Part shown: positions 1 to 9,434 of the stretch, in pieces | Layout: every line of letters begins with the position of its first letter | How positions within the stretch are numbered: position 1 is the first letter of the stretch | Source of the DNA: Hymenobacter montanus | GTDB taxonomy: Bacteria > Bacteroidota > Bacteroidia > Cytophagales > Hymenobacteraceae | Assembly (NCBI RefSeq): GCF_014699115.1 | Contig: NZ_JACXAD010000001.1 | Coordinates: 62,001-126,000 of the forward strand | Length of the DNA stretch: 64,000 bases | Direction of reading: 5' to 3' | The notes under the pieces: model-generated | What the model was told of the DNA's origin: nothing | Seen by the model: the letters and a program-made list of their open reading frames with translations, nothing else | The model's database searches: none | Program-made: the position numbers and the translations under genes

Positions 1-2483
1 AAGGCACCGCCCTGGGCCTGCTGCGTAAGCTGGGCGTATCCATTGATGAGCTGAAGTTCTCGCTGGAGCAGGCTACCCGCAACACCGCCAATCAGGGCAC
101 CAGCATCACCGGCTCGATTCCGCTTACCAAGCAGACGGAGAAGGTGCTGAAAATAACCTATCTGGAAGCTAAAATCTTTAAGTCCGAAATCATCGGTACC
201 GAACACCTGCTGTTGTCTATCCTGCGGGACGAAGACAACATATCTTCTCAAATTCTTTCCAAGTTTAACGTGAACTACGAAACTGTGCGCGATTCGCTGG
301 ACTACCATGGCAACGCGTCGCCGAGCCCCAAAGCCGGCCCCGATACCGACGATGACGACAACGACAAGCTGTTTGGCTCCTCGGGTCCGGGCGGCCGGGG
401 CAGCGCCGGTAGCTCGGCCACCAAGAAGCCGGGCGAGAAATCGCGCACTCCGGTGCTCGATAACTTTGGCCGCGACCTCACCAAGCTTGCCGAAGACGAC
501 AAGCTGGACCCCATCGTGGGCCGCGAGAAAGAGATTGAGCGCGTGGCCCAGATCCTAAGCCGCCGCAAAAAGAACAACCCCATTCTGATCGGGGAGCCCG
601 GCGTGGGCAAAACCGCCATTGCCGAAGGCCTGGCCCTGCGCATCATCCAGAAGAAGGTGAGCCGCGTGCTGTTCAACAAGCGCGTGGTAACCCTCGACCT
701 AGCTTCGCTGGTGGCCGGCACCAAGTACCGCGGCCAGTTTGAGGAGCGCATGAAGGCCGTGATGAATGAGCTGGAGAAGTCGCCCGACGTGATTCTGTTC
801 ATTGATGAGCTGCACACCATCGTGGGCGCCGGGGGCGCTTCGGGCTCGCTCGACGCGTCGAACATGTTTAAGCCGGCGCTGGCCCGGGGCGAGATTCAAT
901 GCATCGGCGCCACCACGCTGGATGAGTACCGCCAGTACATCGAGAAAGACGGCGCCTTAGCGCGTCGTTTCCAAATGGTGATGGTGGACCCCACCACGCC
1001 CGAGGAGACCATCGAGATCCTGCACAACATCAAGGACAAGTACCAGGACCACCACCACGTGGTGTACACCGACAAGGCCATTGAGCAGTGCGTGATGCTG
1101 AGCGACCGCTACATGAGCGACCGGTTCCTGCCTGACAAGGCCATCGACATTCTCGACGAAGCCGGGGCCCGCGTGCACATCAACAACATCGTGGTGCCCG
1201 AGGACATTCTCGCGCTCGAGGAGCAGATTGAGAACATCAAGGGCGAGAAAAACCGGGTGGTGAAATCGCAGAAATACGAAGAGGCTGCCAAGCTCCGCGA
1301 CACCGAGAAGAAGCTGCTCGACCAGCTCGAATCGGCTAAAAAGAGCTGGGAAGAGGAAACCAAGAAGAAGCGCTACACGGTGAAAGAGGAAAACGTGGCC
1401 GAGGTTATCGCCATGATGACCGGCATCCCCGTTTCGCGCGTGGCTCAGAATGAGAGCCAGAAGCTCCTCAACATGAACGACGAGCTGCAAGGCAAGGTGA
1501 TTGGCCAGGACAAGGCCATCAAACAGCTCGTGAAAGCTATCCAGCGCACGCGGGTTGGCTTGAAGGACCCTAAGAAGCCGATTGGCTCGTTCGTGTTCCT
1601 CGGCCCCACGGGTGTGGGTAAAACCGAGCTGGCCAAGGTGCTGGCGACGTACTTGTTCGACAAGGAAGACGCGCTGGTGCGCGTCGACATGTCGGAATAC
1701 ATGGAGAAGTTCAGCGTTTCGCGCCTGGTCGGCGCGCCTCCCGGCTACGTGGGCTACGAAGAAGGCGGCCAGCTGACGGAGAAAATCCGCCGCAAGCCTT
1801 ACTCGGTAATCCTGCTCGACGAAATTGAGAAGGCACACCCGGACGTGTACAACCTGCTGCTGCAAGTGCTCGACGACGGCATCCTGACCGATGGCCTCGG
1901 CCGCAAGGTGGACTTCCGCAACACCATCATTATCATGACCTCGAACATCGGGGCCCGTGACCTGCAGGACTTTGGCGCCGGCATCGGCTTTGGCACCAAG
2001 GCCCGGCAGGAGAATATGGACGAGCTGACCAAGGGCACCATTACCAACGCCCTGAAGAAGACCTTCTCGCCCGAATTCCTCAACCGCCTGGATGACGTCA
2101 TCGTCTTCAACTCGCTGGACAAAAAAGACATTCACCGAATCATCGACATTAGCCTCGGCAAGCTCCTCTCGCGGGTGCAGGCGCTGGGCTACCGGGTCGA
2201 GCTGACCGAAAAGGCCAAGGATTTTGTGGCGGAAAAAGGCTACGACCCCAAATACGGTGCTCGCCCCCTGAACCGCGCCATCCAGAAGTACATCGAAGAC
2301 CCGATTGCGGAGGAAATCCTCAAAGCGCAGGTGGTGCACGGCGACGTCATCACGGCCGACTATGAGGAAGGCAAGGAAGAGCTGATTTTTGCCGTCAGCA
2401 AAAGCGGCGAAGCTCAGAACCTCGCGAGCGACGAGCGGCCGGCCGAAACGCCGGAAGCACCCGACGCGGACTCGAAAAAGTAA
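1..2483 (+). CDS. clpC: ATP-dependent Clp protease ATP-binding subunit ClpC (5' partial)
   Basis: Hsp100 unfoldase that feeds substrates to ClpP in the cytoplasm. The reading frame is open from base 3, and the first residues read as the end of a Clp N-domain, so the start lies upstream of the window; the internal GTG at 144 is not the start. Visible in order: the rest of the N-domain, a low-complexity Asp/Gly/Ser linker (about 300-460), AAA+ D1 with Walker [10 protein letters not shown] and Walker [10 protein letters not shown], a UVR-like coiled middle segment ([15 protein letters not shown]), and D2 with Walker [10 protein letters not shown] and Walker [14 protein letters not shown], then the C-terminal small domain. 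The middle domain argues for ClpC rather than ClpA; the lack of a long ClpB-type coiled coil excludes ClpB. The last 30 residues are an acidic, Ala/Glu-rich tail. Confidence 0.96.
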   Translation, partial: GTALGLLRKLGVSIDELKFSLEQATRNTANQGTSITGSIPLTKQTEKVLKITYLEAKIFKSEIIGTEHLLLSILRDEDNISSQILSKFNVNYETVRDSLDYHGNASPSPKAGPDTDDDDNDKLFGSSGPGGRGSAGSSATKKPGEKSRTPVLDNFGRDLTKLAEDDKLDPIVGREKEIERVAQILSRRKKNNPILIGEPGVGKTAIAEGLALRIIQKKVSRVLFNKRVVTLDLASLVAGTKYRGQFEERMKAVMNELEKSPDVILFIDELHTIVGAGGASGSLDASNMFKPALARGEIQCIGATTLDEYRQYIEKDGALARRFQMVMVDPTTPEETIEILHNIKDKYQDHHHVVYTDKAIEQCVMLSDRYMSDRFLPDKAIDILDEAGARVHINNIVVPEDILALEEQIENIKGEKNRVVKSQKYEEAAKLRDTEKKLLDQLESAKKSWEEETKKKRYTVKEENVAEVIAMMTGIPVSRVAQNESQKLLNMNDELQGKVIGQDKAIKQLVKAIQRTRVGLKDPKKPIGSFVFLGPTGVGKTELAKVLATYLFDKEDALVRVDMSEYMEKFSVSRLVGAPPGYVGYEEGGQLTEKIRRKPYSVILLDEIEKAHPDVYNLLLQVLDDGILTDGLGRKVDFRNTIIIMTSNIGARDLQDFGAGIGFGTKARQENMDELTKGTITNALKKTFSPEFLNRLDDVIVFNSLDKKDIHRIIDISLGKLLSRVQALGYRVELTEKAKDFVAEKGYDPKYGARPLNRAIQKYIEDPIAEEILKAQVVHGDVITADYEEGKEELIFAVSKSGEAQNLASDERPAETPEAPDADSKK

Positions 2484-2522
2484 GCGGGTCACAGCCGTAG
2501 CTATAGCTTAGCCAGGTAACAG

Positions 2523-2553
2523 AAGCCGGCCCTTGCGAAGGGCCGGCTTTTTT
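2523..2553 (+). terminator. Rho-independent terminator of clpC
   Basis: A 12-bp perfect stem (aagccggccctt / aagggccggctt) with a 3-base loop is followed by a T run, 40 bases after the clpC stop. It separates clpC from the convergent regulator gene. Confidence 0.9.
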
Positions 2554-2597
2554 GTTTAGAGTGGATAGAGTTAAAAAGACTCCATTATCAAATCACC

Positions 2598-3326
2598 CTA
2601 CTGAAAGCCCTTCAGCATTTTATAAAAAGCTTCGGCATAGGTATCACTGATGGGGATGATTTGGTCGGCAATCTGAATCCGGTTCTTCTCGATGTGGTCG
2701 ATTTTGTTAATGGCGACCAGAAAGGACCGGTGCACGCGAACAAAATCCTGGGCGGGCAGCAGCTCTTCCAGTTTGGCGAAGTTCAACAGCGTCATAATCT
2801 TCTCTTCGGTGGTATGAATGCGTAAATAGTCTTTCATACCCTCCACAAAGAGAATATTGCGGATAGCTACTTTTTGGATGCGGTGGCCCACCTTTAGGAA
2901 AATATACTCCGGCTCATTTTTGGTTTTAGCTTTTTCTTCCTTTTTCTCCGGGATATGTCGCGGGCTTTGTTCCTGGTACAAGCGTAAAACTCCTTTATAA
3001 AACCTTTCGAACGTAAAGGGCTTTAACAGGTAGTCTTTCACCTCCAACTCATACGCCTTCAGCGCATACTGATCATAGGCCGTAGTCAGGATAATCATTG
3101 GCTTGGGATTCAGCATCGGGATGAAACTTAGCCCATCCAGATCCGGCATGTTGATGTCCAGAAACAACAGGTCGGGGTTGTCTTCCTGCAACGGACCGGC
3201 GGCCTCCAAGGGACTCACGTAGGACCCTTTCAACTCCAGAAAAGAAACTTTTCGGATGTATTCTTCCAGTATTTCCTGGGCCAGATGCTCGTCCTCAATG
3301 ATATAGCAGGTGAGCTTTTCTTTCAT
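2598..3326 (-). CDS. LytTR-family response regulator
   Basis: Cytoplasmic transcription regulator, the output half of a two-component pair with the histidine kinase that overlaps its 5' end. The start chosen is the ATG of MKEKLTCYIIEDE (242 residues); a frame extension 10 codons upstream adds no receiver sequence. The receiver domain has the acidic pair E11-D12, phospho-acceptor D57 (LFLDINMPD) and K102 (DYLLKPF). After a Lys/Glu-rich linker, a LytTR DNA-binding domain fills the C-terminal 100 residues (ILFVEGMKDYLRIHT, FVRVHRSFLVAINKID). The gene starts 32 bp inside the kinase gene, so the two are probably co-transcribed and translationally coupled. The target is not evident; the divergent ABC/M1 operon is a plausible candidate by position only. 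Confidence 0.93.
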   Translation of the reverse strand: MKEKLTCYIIEDEHLAQEILEEYIRKVSFLELKGSYVSPLEAAGPLQEDNPDLLFLDINMPDLDGLSFIPMLNPKPMIILTTAYDQYALKAYELEVKDYLLKPFTFERFYKGVLRLYQEQSPRHIPEKKEEKAKTKNEPEYIFLKVGHRIQKVAIRNILFVEGMKDYLRIHTTEEKIMTLLNFAKLEELLPAQDFVRVHRSFLVAINKIDHIEKNRIQIADQIIPISDTYAEAFYKMLKGFQ

Positions 3327-4320
3327 GATCCGGTGAATGAAGACCGTGGATGGCAAGAATGACGGTAAAGGTTTCGCCCGTGTTTTGAATGGTCAGCGTA
3401 TGCTGGTCAGGATATAACAGCGACAGCCTTTTCCGGACGTTGGGCAGACCAATACCCCCTGGTTCTTCCAGCGTATTAGCCGTTCTTTTTGCTATTGGAT
3501 TTTGCACGCTAAAGGCCAGGCTCTCTTCTTTTACCTCCACCCTTACCTTCAGGTCGCCTGGTTCCAACCGCGCGGGGCTGTGTTTATAGGCGTTTTCCAG
3601 TAGGTGGATGAACAGCAAGGGCGCAATGTAGCAGGAGTCGGCCTCCCCGTTTATCTGGAGGTCGACCACCGGACTGTTCTTGTACCGGAGCTGCTGCAAA
3701 CTCACATAATCCCGCAAATAGTCTATCTCCCTTGCCAGCGGCACCGTGGAGGCATTCGACTCATAAATCATATAGCGCATCAAAGAGGCCAGCTGCATGA
3801 CCGCCTCCGGTGCGGCGGGCGCCTGTTTATAAACCAGCGTGTGGATGTTGTTGAGGGTATTGAACAAGAAGTGCGGGTTGATCTGGGATTTCAAATAATA
3901 TAATTCTGCCTCCACGGCCTGCTTCTCCAGCTGCTCTTTCCTGATTGTATTAATAACCAGATTCTCGGTGACCCGGGCCAGCCAGCTCAGGAAGAGAAAG
4001 ATGGGTACCGTGGTGATTAGGTGGATACTGTAGTGCTCAAAATCCAGCTTCTTGTGGTGGAAGAATGAAAAGGGCAAAGGCCCGGTCAACACGATTCCCG
4101 CCAGTCGGAGGAAATAGCCCCCTCCCCTTCTCTTACCGGCATAGCGGGTCAACAGGTAAAAGTGAGTGTAGAAGACGTATAAACAGGTCCCTACAAATGC
4201 CGTGGTTGTGCTAAGCCAGTGGATATCGCCCTCACTGCTCAGTTGCCCGCCTACCAACAAGGTGAACAAGACCCAGACGAGTAAGTGAGTCAGCCGGAAG
4301 ATTTTTTTGATTCGGTCCAT
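3295..4320 (-). CDS. LytS/YehU-type sensor histidine kinase (His_kinase family)
   Basis: Inner-membrane sensor kinase, 341 residues. Four hydrophobic segments (about 11-27, 40-58, 72-88, 100-118) form a small 4-TM sensor without a recognisable extracytoplasmic domain. A short coil leads to the phospho-acceptor motif with H150 (SQINPHFLFNTLNN), then a degenerate HATPase (LLFIHLLENAYKHS; GGIGLPNVRKRL). This is the usual architecture of Bacteroidota kinases paired with LytTR regulators, and the regulator gene begins inside its 3' end. About 265 bp separates it from the divergent ABC transporter gene, enough for promoters in both directions. The signal is unknown. Confidence 0.93.
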   Translation of the reverse strand: MDRIKKIFRLTHLLVWVLFTLLVGGQLSSEGDIHWLSTTTAFVGTCLYVFYTHFYLLTRYAGKRRGGGYFLRLAGIVLTGPLPFSFFHHKKLDFEHYSIHLITTVPIFLFLSWLARVTENLVINTIRKEQLEKQAVEAELYYLKSQINPHFLFNTLNNIHTLVYKQAPAAPEAVMQLASLMRYMIYESNASTVPLAREIDYLRDYVSLQQLRYKNSPVVDLQINGEADSCYIAPLLFIHLLENAYKHSPARLEPGDLKVRVEVKEESLAFSVQNPIAKRTANTLEEPGGIGLPNVRKRLSLLYPDQHTLTIQNTGETFTVILAIHGLHSPDHERKAHLLYH

Positions 4321-4585
4321 GGAACAAAGTTGTTCCTTCCAGGCATACCCGGACTACCTTCTCGACCAGCTGGTAATTCCAATCTACAAGAGGTGAAAAG
4401 GAGCCTGCAAGTGCTTTGGCGGAAGCAAAGCCCTAGTTGGTCGATTACTTCGCCGCAGTAGCATATCACTTTTTGCCTTCCGATGGGGTAGCAATTGCTT
4501 CGTACTGAAATAGAGAAAGCAAGGACCGGCCCAGGTGCTTCGCTTTCCTCGTGTTAAAAGAGTAACCGAAGCAAACCAGATTAAG

Positions 4586-5515
4586 ATGGGAAATCATCCC
4601 TTTGGCCTGACCATCCGCAACGTCTCTAAAAGATATGCGAATGGCGTGCAGGCCCTGAATAATATATCGCTGGATATTCCGCCTGGCATGTATGGGCTAC
4701 TAGGCCCTAACGGCGCGGGTAAATCAACCCTCATGCGCACGCTGGCCACGCTGCAGGAGCCCGATGAAGGGCAGCTATTTCTAGGAGACCTCGATGTGGT
4801 GAACCAGAAGGAAGCGGTGCGCCAGACGCTGGGCTACCTGCCGCAGGAGTTCGGCGTTTACCCCAAAGCCAGTGCGGAGGAGCTGCTCGACTACTTCGCG
4901 GTGCTGAAAGGGATTACCAACCGGACGCTGCGTCGGGCAACCACCGAGGCCCTGCTCAAACAAACGAATCTGTGGGATAAGCGCAAGCAGAAGCTGGGCG
5001 GTTACTCCGGCGGCATGCGGCAACGCTTTGGCGTGGCAGTGGCCTTACTGGGCAACCCCAGGCTGTTGATCGTAGACGAGCCCACGGCGGGCCTGGACCC
5101 GGCCGAGCGCGTGCGCTTCCTCAACCTGCTGAGCGAGTTAGGGGAAAACAGCGTGGTCATCCTTTCCACGCACATTGTGGAAGATGTGGCTGAGCTGTGC
5201 ACCAACATGGCCATCATCAACAAGGGCCAGATTTTGCTGGAAGCCCAGCCCCTGGCAGCGGTTGCCGCGCTCAAGGGCCGGATCTGGCGCAAGCTGACCG
5301 ATAAAAATGCCCTGCCGGCGCTGGAACGGGAGCACCAGGTCATTTCGGCCAAGCTGTTGAGTGGCCGCACCATGGTGCGGGTTTACAGCCCCGAAAGGCC
5401 CGGCAACGGGTTTGAACCGGTGGAGCCGGACCTGGAGGATGCCTATTTCAGTACCATGACGGGCTGCTTCGGCCAGACCAGTCAGCAGCAGAAAGCAGAG
5501 GGGATAGTGCTATGA
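4586..5515 (+). CDS. ABC transporter ATP-binding protein
   Basis: ATPase subunit for the permease encoded next. The start is the ATG of MGNHPFGLTIRNVSK (309 residues); the frame is open further upstream but that part has no ABC sequence. Walker A is GPNGAGKST (residues 40-48), followed by a Q-loop (YLPQEFG), signature YSGGMRQR and Walker B LLIVDEPTAGLDP, then an H-loop (STHIVED). The stop codon overlaps the ATG of the next gene (ATGA), which implies translational coupling. The C-terminal 90 residues form an accessory domain common in ABC-2-type exporters. The substrate cannot be told from sequence. Confidence 0.94.
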   Translation: MGNHPFGLTIRNVSKRYANGVQALNNISLDIPPGMYGLLGPNGAGKSTLMRTLATLQEPDEGQLFLGDLDVVNQKEAVRQTLGYLPQEFGVYPKASAEELLDYFAVLKGITNRTLRRATTEALLKQTNLWDKRKQKLGGYSGGMRQRFGVAVALLGNPRLLIVDEPTAGLDPAERVRFLNLLSELGENSVVILSTHIVEDVAELCTNMAIINKGQILLEAQPLAAVAALKGRIWRKLTDKNALPALEREHQVISAKLLSGRTMVRVYSPERPGNGFEPVEPDLEDAYFSTMTGCFGQTSQQQKAEGIVL

Positions 5516-8500
5516 AGCTCCAAGGGATTTTTGCGCTGGAATTCCGGTACCAGCTTCACCGGCCCACTACCTGGCTCTACTTCGCGGTTATCCTGGGGCT
5601 CGCTTTTCTGATAGTCGTTGGCAACTATGCCGATGATGCGCGGGACGGCTATTTTCTAGTCAATGCGCCCATCGTCATTGCGACTGTCGCGGCTATCTGC
5701 TGCGTTAAGTGGTTGGTGATAGGAGCATCGGTGGCGGGCGACGCGGCTGCGCGCGATGTGCAGACCCGTATGCATTCGCTTACCTACACCGCCCCCACCA
5801 GCAAAGCCGCCTACCTGGGCGGGCGGCTGCTGGCCGCCTTCGCCCTCAATGCCCTCATTCTGCTCGCTATTCCGGCGGGCCTGCTGCTGGCCATGTACGT
5901 TGCGGGAGTAGAGGCCGATATTCTGGGTCCGTTCCGGGTGGCGGCCTACCTTACGGCCTTTTTCTTTATCGTGCTGCCCAACGCCTTTTACGCGACGGCC
6001 ATTCAATTCTCGCTGGCAGCACTTAGCCGCCGGGCCATGGGAAGCTATCTGGGAGGAGCGGCCCTGTTCGTGGTGGCTTACCTGGTCTGGCAGGTGCTGC
6101 CGAATGCGGGGGAATGGGGCAAGTTGGCCGATCCGATGAGTTTTGGCCCAGTTCTGAACCATATGTCCAATGACTGGAGCCCGCTGGAGAAGAACACGCG
6201 CCTGTTTCTACTGGAGGGCTCCTTTCTCACCAACCGCCTCCTGTGGCTGGGCATCTCGCTGGGCCTGCTGGCGTTTACCTATGTCCGTTTTCAGCTCGTT
6301 TTACCCGAAACCGGCCAGAAACAGAAGCCGGGCAAACGGCCAACACCAGCCGTAGCGGCCCCGGAAAGGCTGAATCGGGGAACCGGGGCGGCGCTGCCGC
6401 AGGTCAGGGGAACGTATGGCTTTGCCACGCAGCTGCACCAGTTGCGTCTGATCAGCTGGCAGGCGTTTTGGCAGCTCGCCAAAAGCCGGGCGGGCCTTCC
6501 CCTGCTGGCCGTCCTGGCCCTGGTGGTGGGCTTGGCCGTACCCGGGAACCTGAAGGGCCGCGGCGTGCCGTTGCTGCCCCGAACCGACTTCGTCCTGGAT
6601 TTTCTGACCGCTTCCCTGACACAGCCGGAGCCCTTCTGGGTCATCATGGCCCTGCTCACGATTTTCTATGCCGGGGAGCTGGTGTGGCGGGAGCGGGAAA
6701 CCGGGCTGAGCGAGATTGCCAACGCGGCGCCGGTGCCGGAATGGGTGCTCTTCCTGAGCCGCTTTCTGGCGCTGGGCTTGGTGCTGGTGGTATGGCTGGC
6801 CCTCCTGATGATGGCCGGCTTGGCGGCACAGGCGGGCTTGGGAGGGGCCCGGGCTGAGCTCGGACTGTACGGGCAGGTACTGTTCGGGCTGCAATTAGTC
6901 GAGTGCCTGCTCCTGGCCCTGCTGGCCCTCGCCGTGCACGTGCTCGTGAATCAGAAGTTTGTGGGCCATCTGGTGGCGCTGCTGGCCTACGGGGGCATTG
7001 CCTTCGCGGCTACCCTGGGCATTGAGCATAAGCTGCTCGTCTTTTCCGCCAGCCCGCGCTGGACGTATACCGCCATGGCCGGCTTTGGGCCTACGCTGGC
7101 GCCCTGGCTGTGGTTTAAAGGCTACTGGGCAGCGTGGGCGCTGTTGTTAGGGGTGGTAGCGACGCTTTTCTGGGTGCGGGGCCGGGAAGCAGGTTTCGCC
7201 GCCCGGCTTCAACTGGCTCGTCGGCGCTTCACGGGTTCTGTGGCCCTGGTGTCGGCGATAGCAATAGGAAGTATTTTGGGGGCCGGCGGTTTTATTTTCT
7301 ACAACACCAACGTGCTGCATGACTATACCAGCGCCGCTGCCGTCAAGGCGCGGCGGGCTGCCTACGAGCAGCGCTTCCGCCAATACCTGAACGTGCCCCA
7401 GCCCCTGCTGACCGCCGTAAGCCTCCGGGTAGAAATGTATCCCAAGCAGCGGAGGGTGGCAATCCAAGGCGCTTACCTGCTGGTGAATAACAGTGGGGTG
7501 ACCATCGACTCGGTTCATCTGGCGACGGGGGTGGGCGTTGCAACCACCGGGGTTAGCTTTAACCAGCCAGCGAAGGCAGTGCTCGTGGACGAGGAGCTTG
7601 GCCACCGCATTTACGCCCTGGCCAAACCCCTCCACCCCAGCGATTCGCTACGCCTGAGCTTTCAGGTAAGGTATCAGGCGCAGGGCTTTTCCAACCGCGG
7701 AGCCGACGCGCAGGTGCTGGGAAACGGCACCAGCTTCCGGAATATGGAGTGGCTGCCCGCCATCGGGTACCAGCCCTACCGCGAGCTGGATGAGGCCGGC
7801 GCCCGCAAAGCGTATGGCCTGCCCCCCCGGCCCGCCACGGCCTCGCTCTACGACGTGGCCGCCCGTCGGTATGCCCCGTTCTCCGAGCAGATCCGCTTTG
7901 CGGCCATCGTGGGCACGGATGTCGACCAGCAGGTGGTGGCCCCGGGCACCTTGCGCCGGACCTGGACCCAAGCCGGCCGCCGCTACTTCCATTACGCCAC
8001 GGATGCGCCCATCCGCAACGAATATTCCTTTTTCTCGGCCAACTACGCGGTGCGGGAAGGGAAATGGCGCAACCCGTCGGCCGGCCCGGAGCAGGAGGTT
8101 GCCATCCAGATTTTCTACCCCCCGGGGCTGCTGGAAAACCCCACGCGGATGGTTCGGAGTGCCCAGGCTTCGCTGGACTATTACACCAAGCAGTTTGGCC
8201 CCTACCCGCACCGGCAGCTGCGCTTCGTGGCCCATCCCGGCTACGACTTCGGCAACCACGCCGCGCCCATCGATATTACGACCGAAGAGGGCTTTTTCCT
8301 GCTGAACCCGAAGGCTGATCCGCGGGGCTTTGATCTGGTGACGGCCGTGGTGGCCCACGAGGTGGCGCACCAGTGGTGGGGCAACCAGCTCAAACCAGCC
8401 GATGTAGAGGGCGCGGGCCTGATTACCGAAAGCCTAGCCTGGTACTCGGCCATGGGCGTCGTTGAGGATAAATACGGCTCGGAGCACCTGCGGCGGCTCC

Positions 8501-9132
8501 TGAGCTTCCTGCGGGAAGAAAATGAAACCCCGCGCACCCGCGCCGCCTTACCGCTGCTGCAAGCCACCGACTGGTACCAGATGTACCGCAAAGGGCCCCG
8601 GGCGCTGTACGCGCTGAGCCAATACGTGGGCCGGGACCGCGTAAACGGGGCGCTCCGGAATTTGCTGGCGAACCACCGCCCCACGACGCTCCCCCGGCCT
8701 ACTTCGCTGGATCTTTACCGGGAGCTGCAAACGGCAACGCCGGACTCGCTCCAACCGCTGCTGCACGACCTCTTTAAAGCCAACACCTTTTGGGACCTGA
8801 CGACGGAAACCGCCACCGCCCAACAGCTCAAAGACGGCGCCTGGCAGGTGTCGCTCACCCTGCGAGCGAACAAGCTGGCAGTGGATAGCGCCGGCACCGA
8901 GACGAAACGACCGATGAAGGATTGGGTGGAAATCGGAGTCTTCGCCCCCGCCGAGGAGGGCGAGCAGATCGGCAAGCCGCTCTATCTGCAAAAGCACCTA
9001 ATCAAATCCGGCAAGCAGACGCTCTTGTTGACGGTACCTGACAAGCCCGCTAAAGTTGGCTTTGATCCACACCAGTTGCTAGTTGATTGGAATACAATTG
9101 ATAACTACAAAGTGGTGCAGCCAAGAAATTAA
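5512..9132 (+). CDS. ABC-2-type permease fused to M1-family aminopeptidase
   Basis: A 1206-residue protein. The N-terminal half holds two blocks of membrane segments (about residues 1-260 and 310-600) typical of ABC-2 permeases. One last hydrophobic segment near 575-600 leads into an extracytoplasmic M1 peptidase domain to the C terminus. The zinc motif is HEVAH (949-953), followed by QWWGN and a downstream glutamate (TESLAW). The upstream M1 exopeptidase loop reads YDFGNHAAPIDI and is not the classical GAMEN, so cleavage specificity may differ. Such permease-peptidase fusions recur in Bacteroidota and are normally paired with an ABC ATPase, which overlaps this gene by 4 bp here. The role is unproven; peptide export with processing, or peptide sensing, are options. 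Confidence 0.9.
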   Translation: MKLQGIFALEFRYQLHRPTTWLYFAVILGLAFLIVVGNYADDARDGYFLVNAPIVIATVAAICCVKWLVIGASVAGDAAARDVQTRMHSLTYTAPTSKAAYLGGRLLAAFALNALILLAIPAGLLLAMYVAGVEADILGPFRVAAYLTAFFFIVLPNAFYATAIQFSLAALSRRAMGSYLGGAALFVVAYLVWQVLPNAGEWGKLADPMSFGPVLNHMSNDWSPLEKNTRLFLLEGSFLTNRLLWLGISLGLLAFTYVRFQLVLPETGQKQKPGKRPTPAVAAPERLNRGTGAALPQVRGTYGFATQLHQLRLISWQAFWQLAKSRAGLPLLAVLALVVGLAVPGNLKGRGVPLLPRTDFVLDFLTASLTQPEPFWVIMALLTIFYAGELVWRERETGLSEIANAAPVPEWVLFLSRFLALGLVLVVWLALLMMAGLAAQAGLGGARAELGLYGQVLFGLQLVECLLLALLALAVHVLVNQKFVGHLVALLAYGGIAFAATLGIEHKLLVFSASPRWTYTAMAGFGPTLAPWLWFKGYWAAWALLLGVVATLFWVRGREAGFAARLQLARRRFTGSVALVSAIAIGSILGAGGFIFYNTNVLHDYTSAAAVKARRAAYEQRFRQYLNVPQPLLTAVSLRVEMYPKQRRVAIQGAYLLVNNSGVTIDSVHLATGVGVATTGVSFNQPAKAVLVDEELGHRIYALAKPLHPSDSLRLSFQVRYQAQGFSNRGADAQVLGNGTSFRNMEWLPAIGYQPYRELDEAGARKAYGLPPRPATASLYDVAARRYAPFSEQIRFAAIVGTDVDQQVVAPGTLRRTWTQAGRRYFHYATDAPIRNEYSFFSANYAVREGKWRNPSAGPEQEVAIQIFYPPGLLENPTRMVRSAQASLDYYTKQFGPYPHRQLRFVAHPGYDFGNHAAPIDITTEEGFFLLNPKADPRGFDLVTAVVAHEVAHQWWGNQLKPADVEGAGLITESLAWYSAMGVVEDKYGSEHLRRLLSFLREENETPRTRAALPLLQATDWYQMYRKGPRALYALSQYVGRDRVNGALRNLLANHRPTTLPRPTSLDLYRELQTATPDSLQPLLHDLFKANTFWDLTTETATAQQLKDGAWQVSLTLRANKLAVDSAGTETKRPMKDWVEIGVFAPAEEGEQIGKPLYLQKHLIKSGKQTLLLTVPDKPAKVGFDPHQLLVDWNTIDNYKVVQPRN

Positions 9133-9434
9133 ACCGAGTAGGTACAGGCCCTCTGGCAAGGGGATACAACCATCGCTATTCGTAGCAGCTGCCCGGATTT
9201 AGCGAAGTCGCGCTACATGCGGGCTTTGGGAAAATAAGGCTCGCCGGACCCACCGTCTGGGGCGTCGCGCCTGAAGCAAACCGGGGTCGTCTGGCTCCCC
9301 TCTCCTGCGGCTTCGCGCCTCAAGCGAACGGGGGCCGGAGGTGAGGCATTTGGGAATGCGCCGATAATTCGCTCGTAACCTACCTTTGACTTCCCATCCT
9401 CGCGCTCCTCATCATCCGGCGCTTCCCTCACTCC
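9133..9434. other. Gap with an imperfect direct repeat
   Basis: About 300 bp without a convincing gene. It holds an imperfect direct repeat of about 33 bp with a 48-bp period (9257-9289 and 9305-9337; shared core tcgcgcct-aagc). The small reverse-strand frame across it has repeat-driven composition and no domain features. The promoter of the downstream carboxylase gene should lie here, but no clear box was found. Confidence 0.5.

Noticed and set aside
957..2492. Long reverse-strand frame (511 codons) opposite clpC
   Set aside because: It mirrors the GC-rich codons of a clearly functional ClpC; the translation is Val/Leu/His-rich without any domain.
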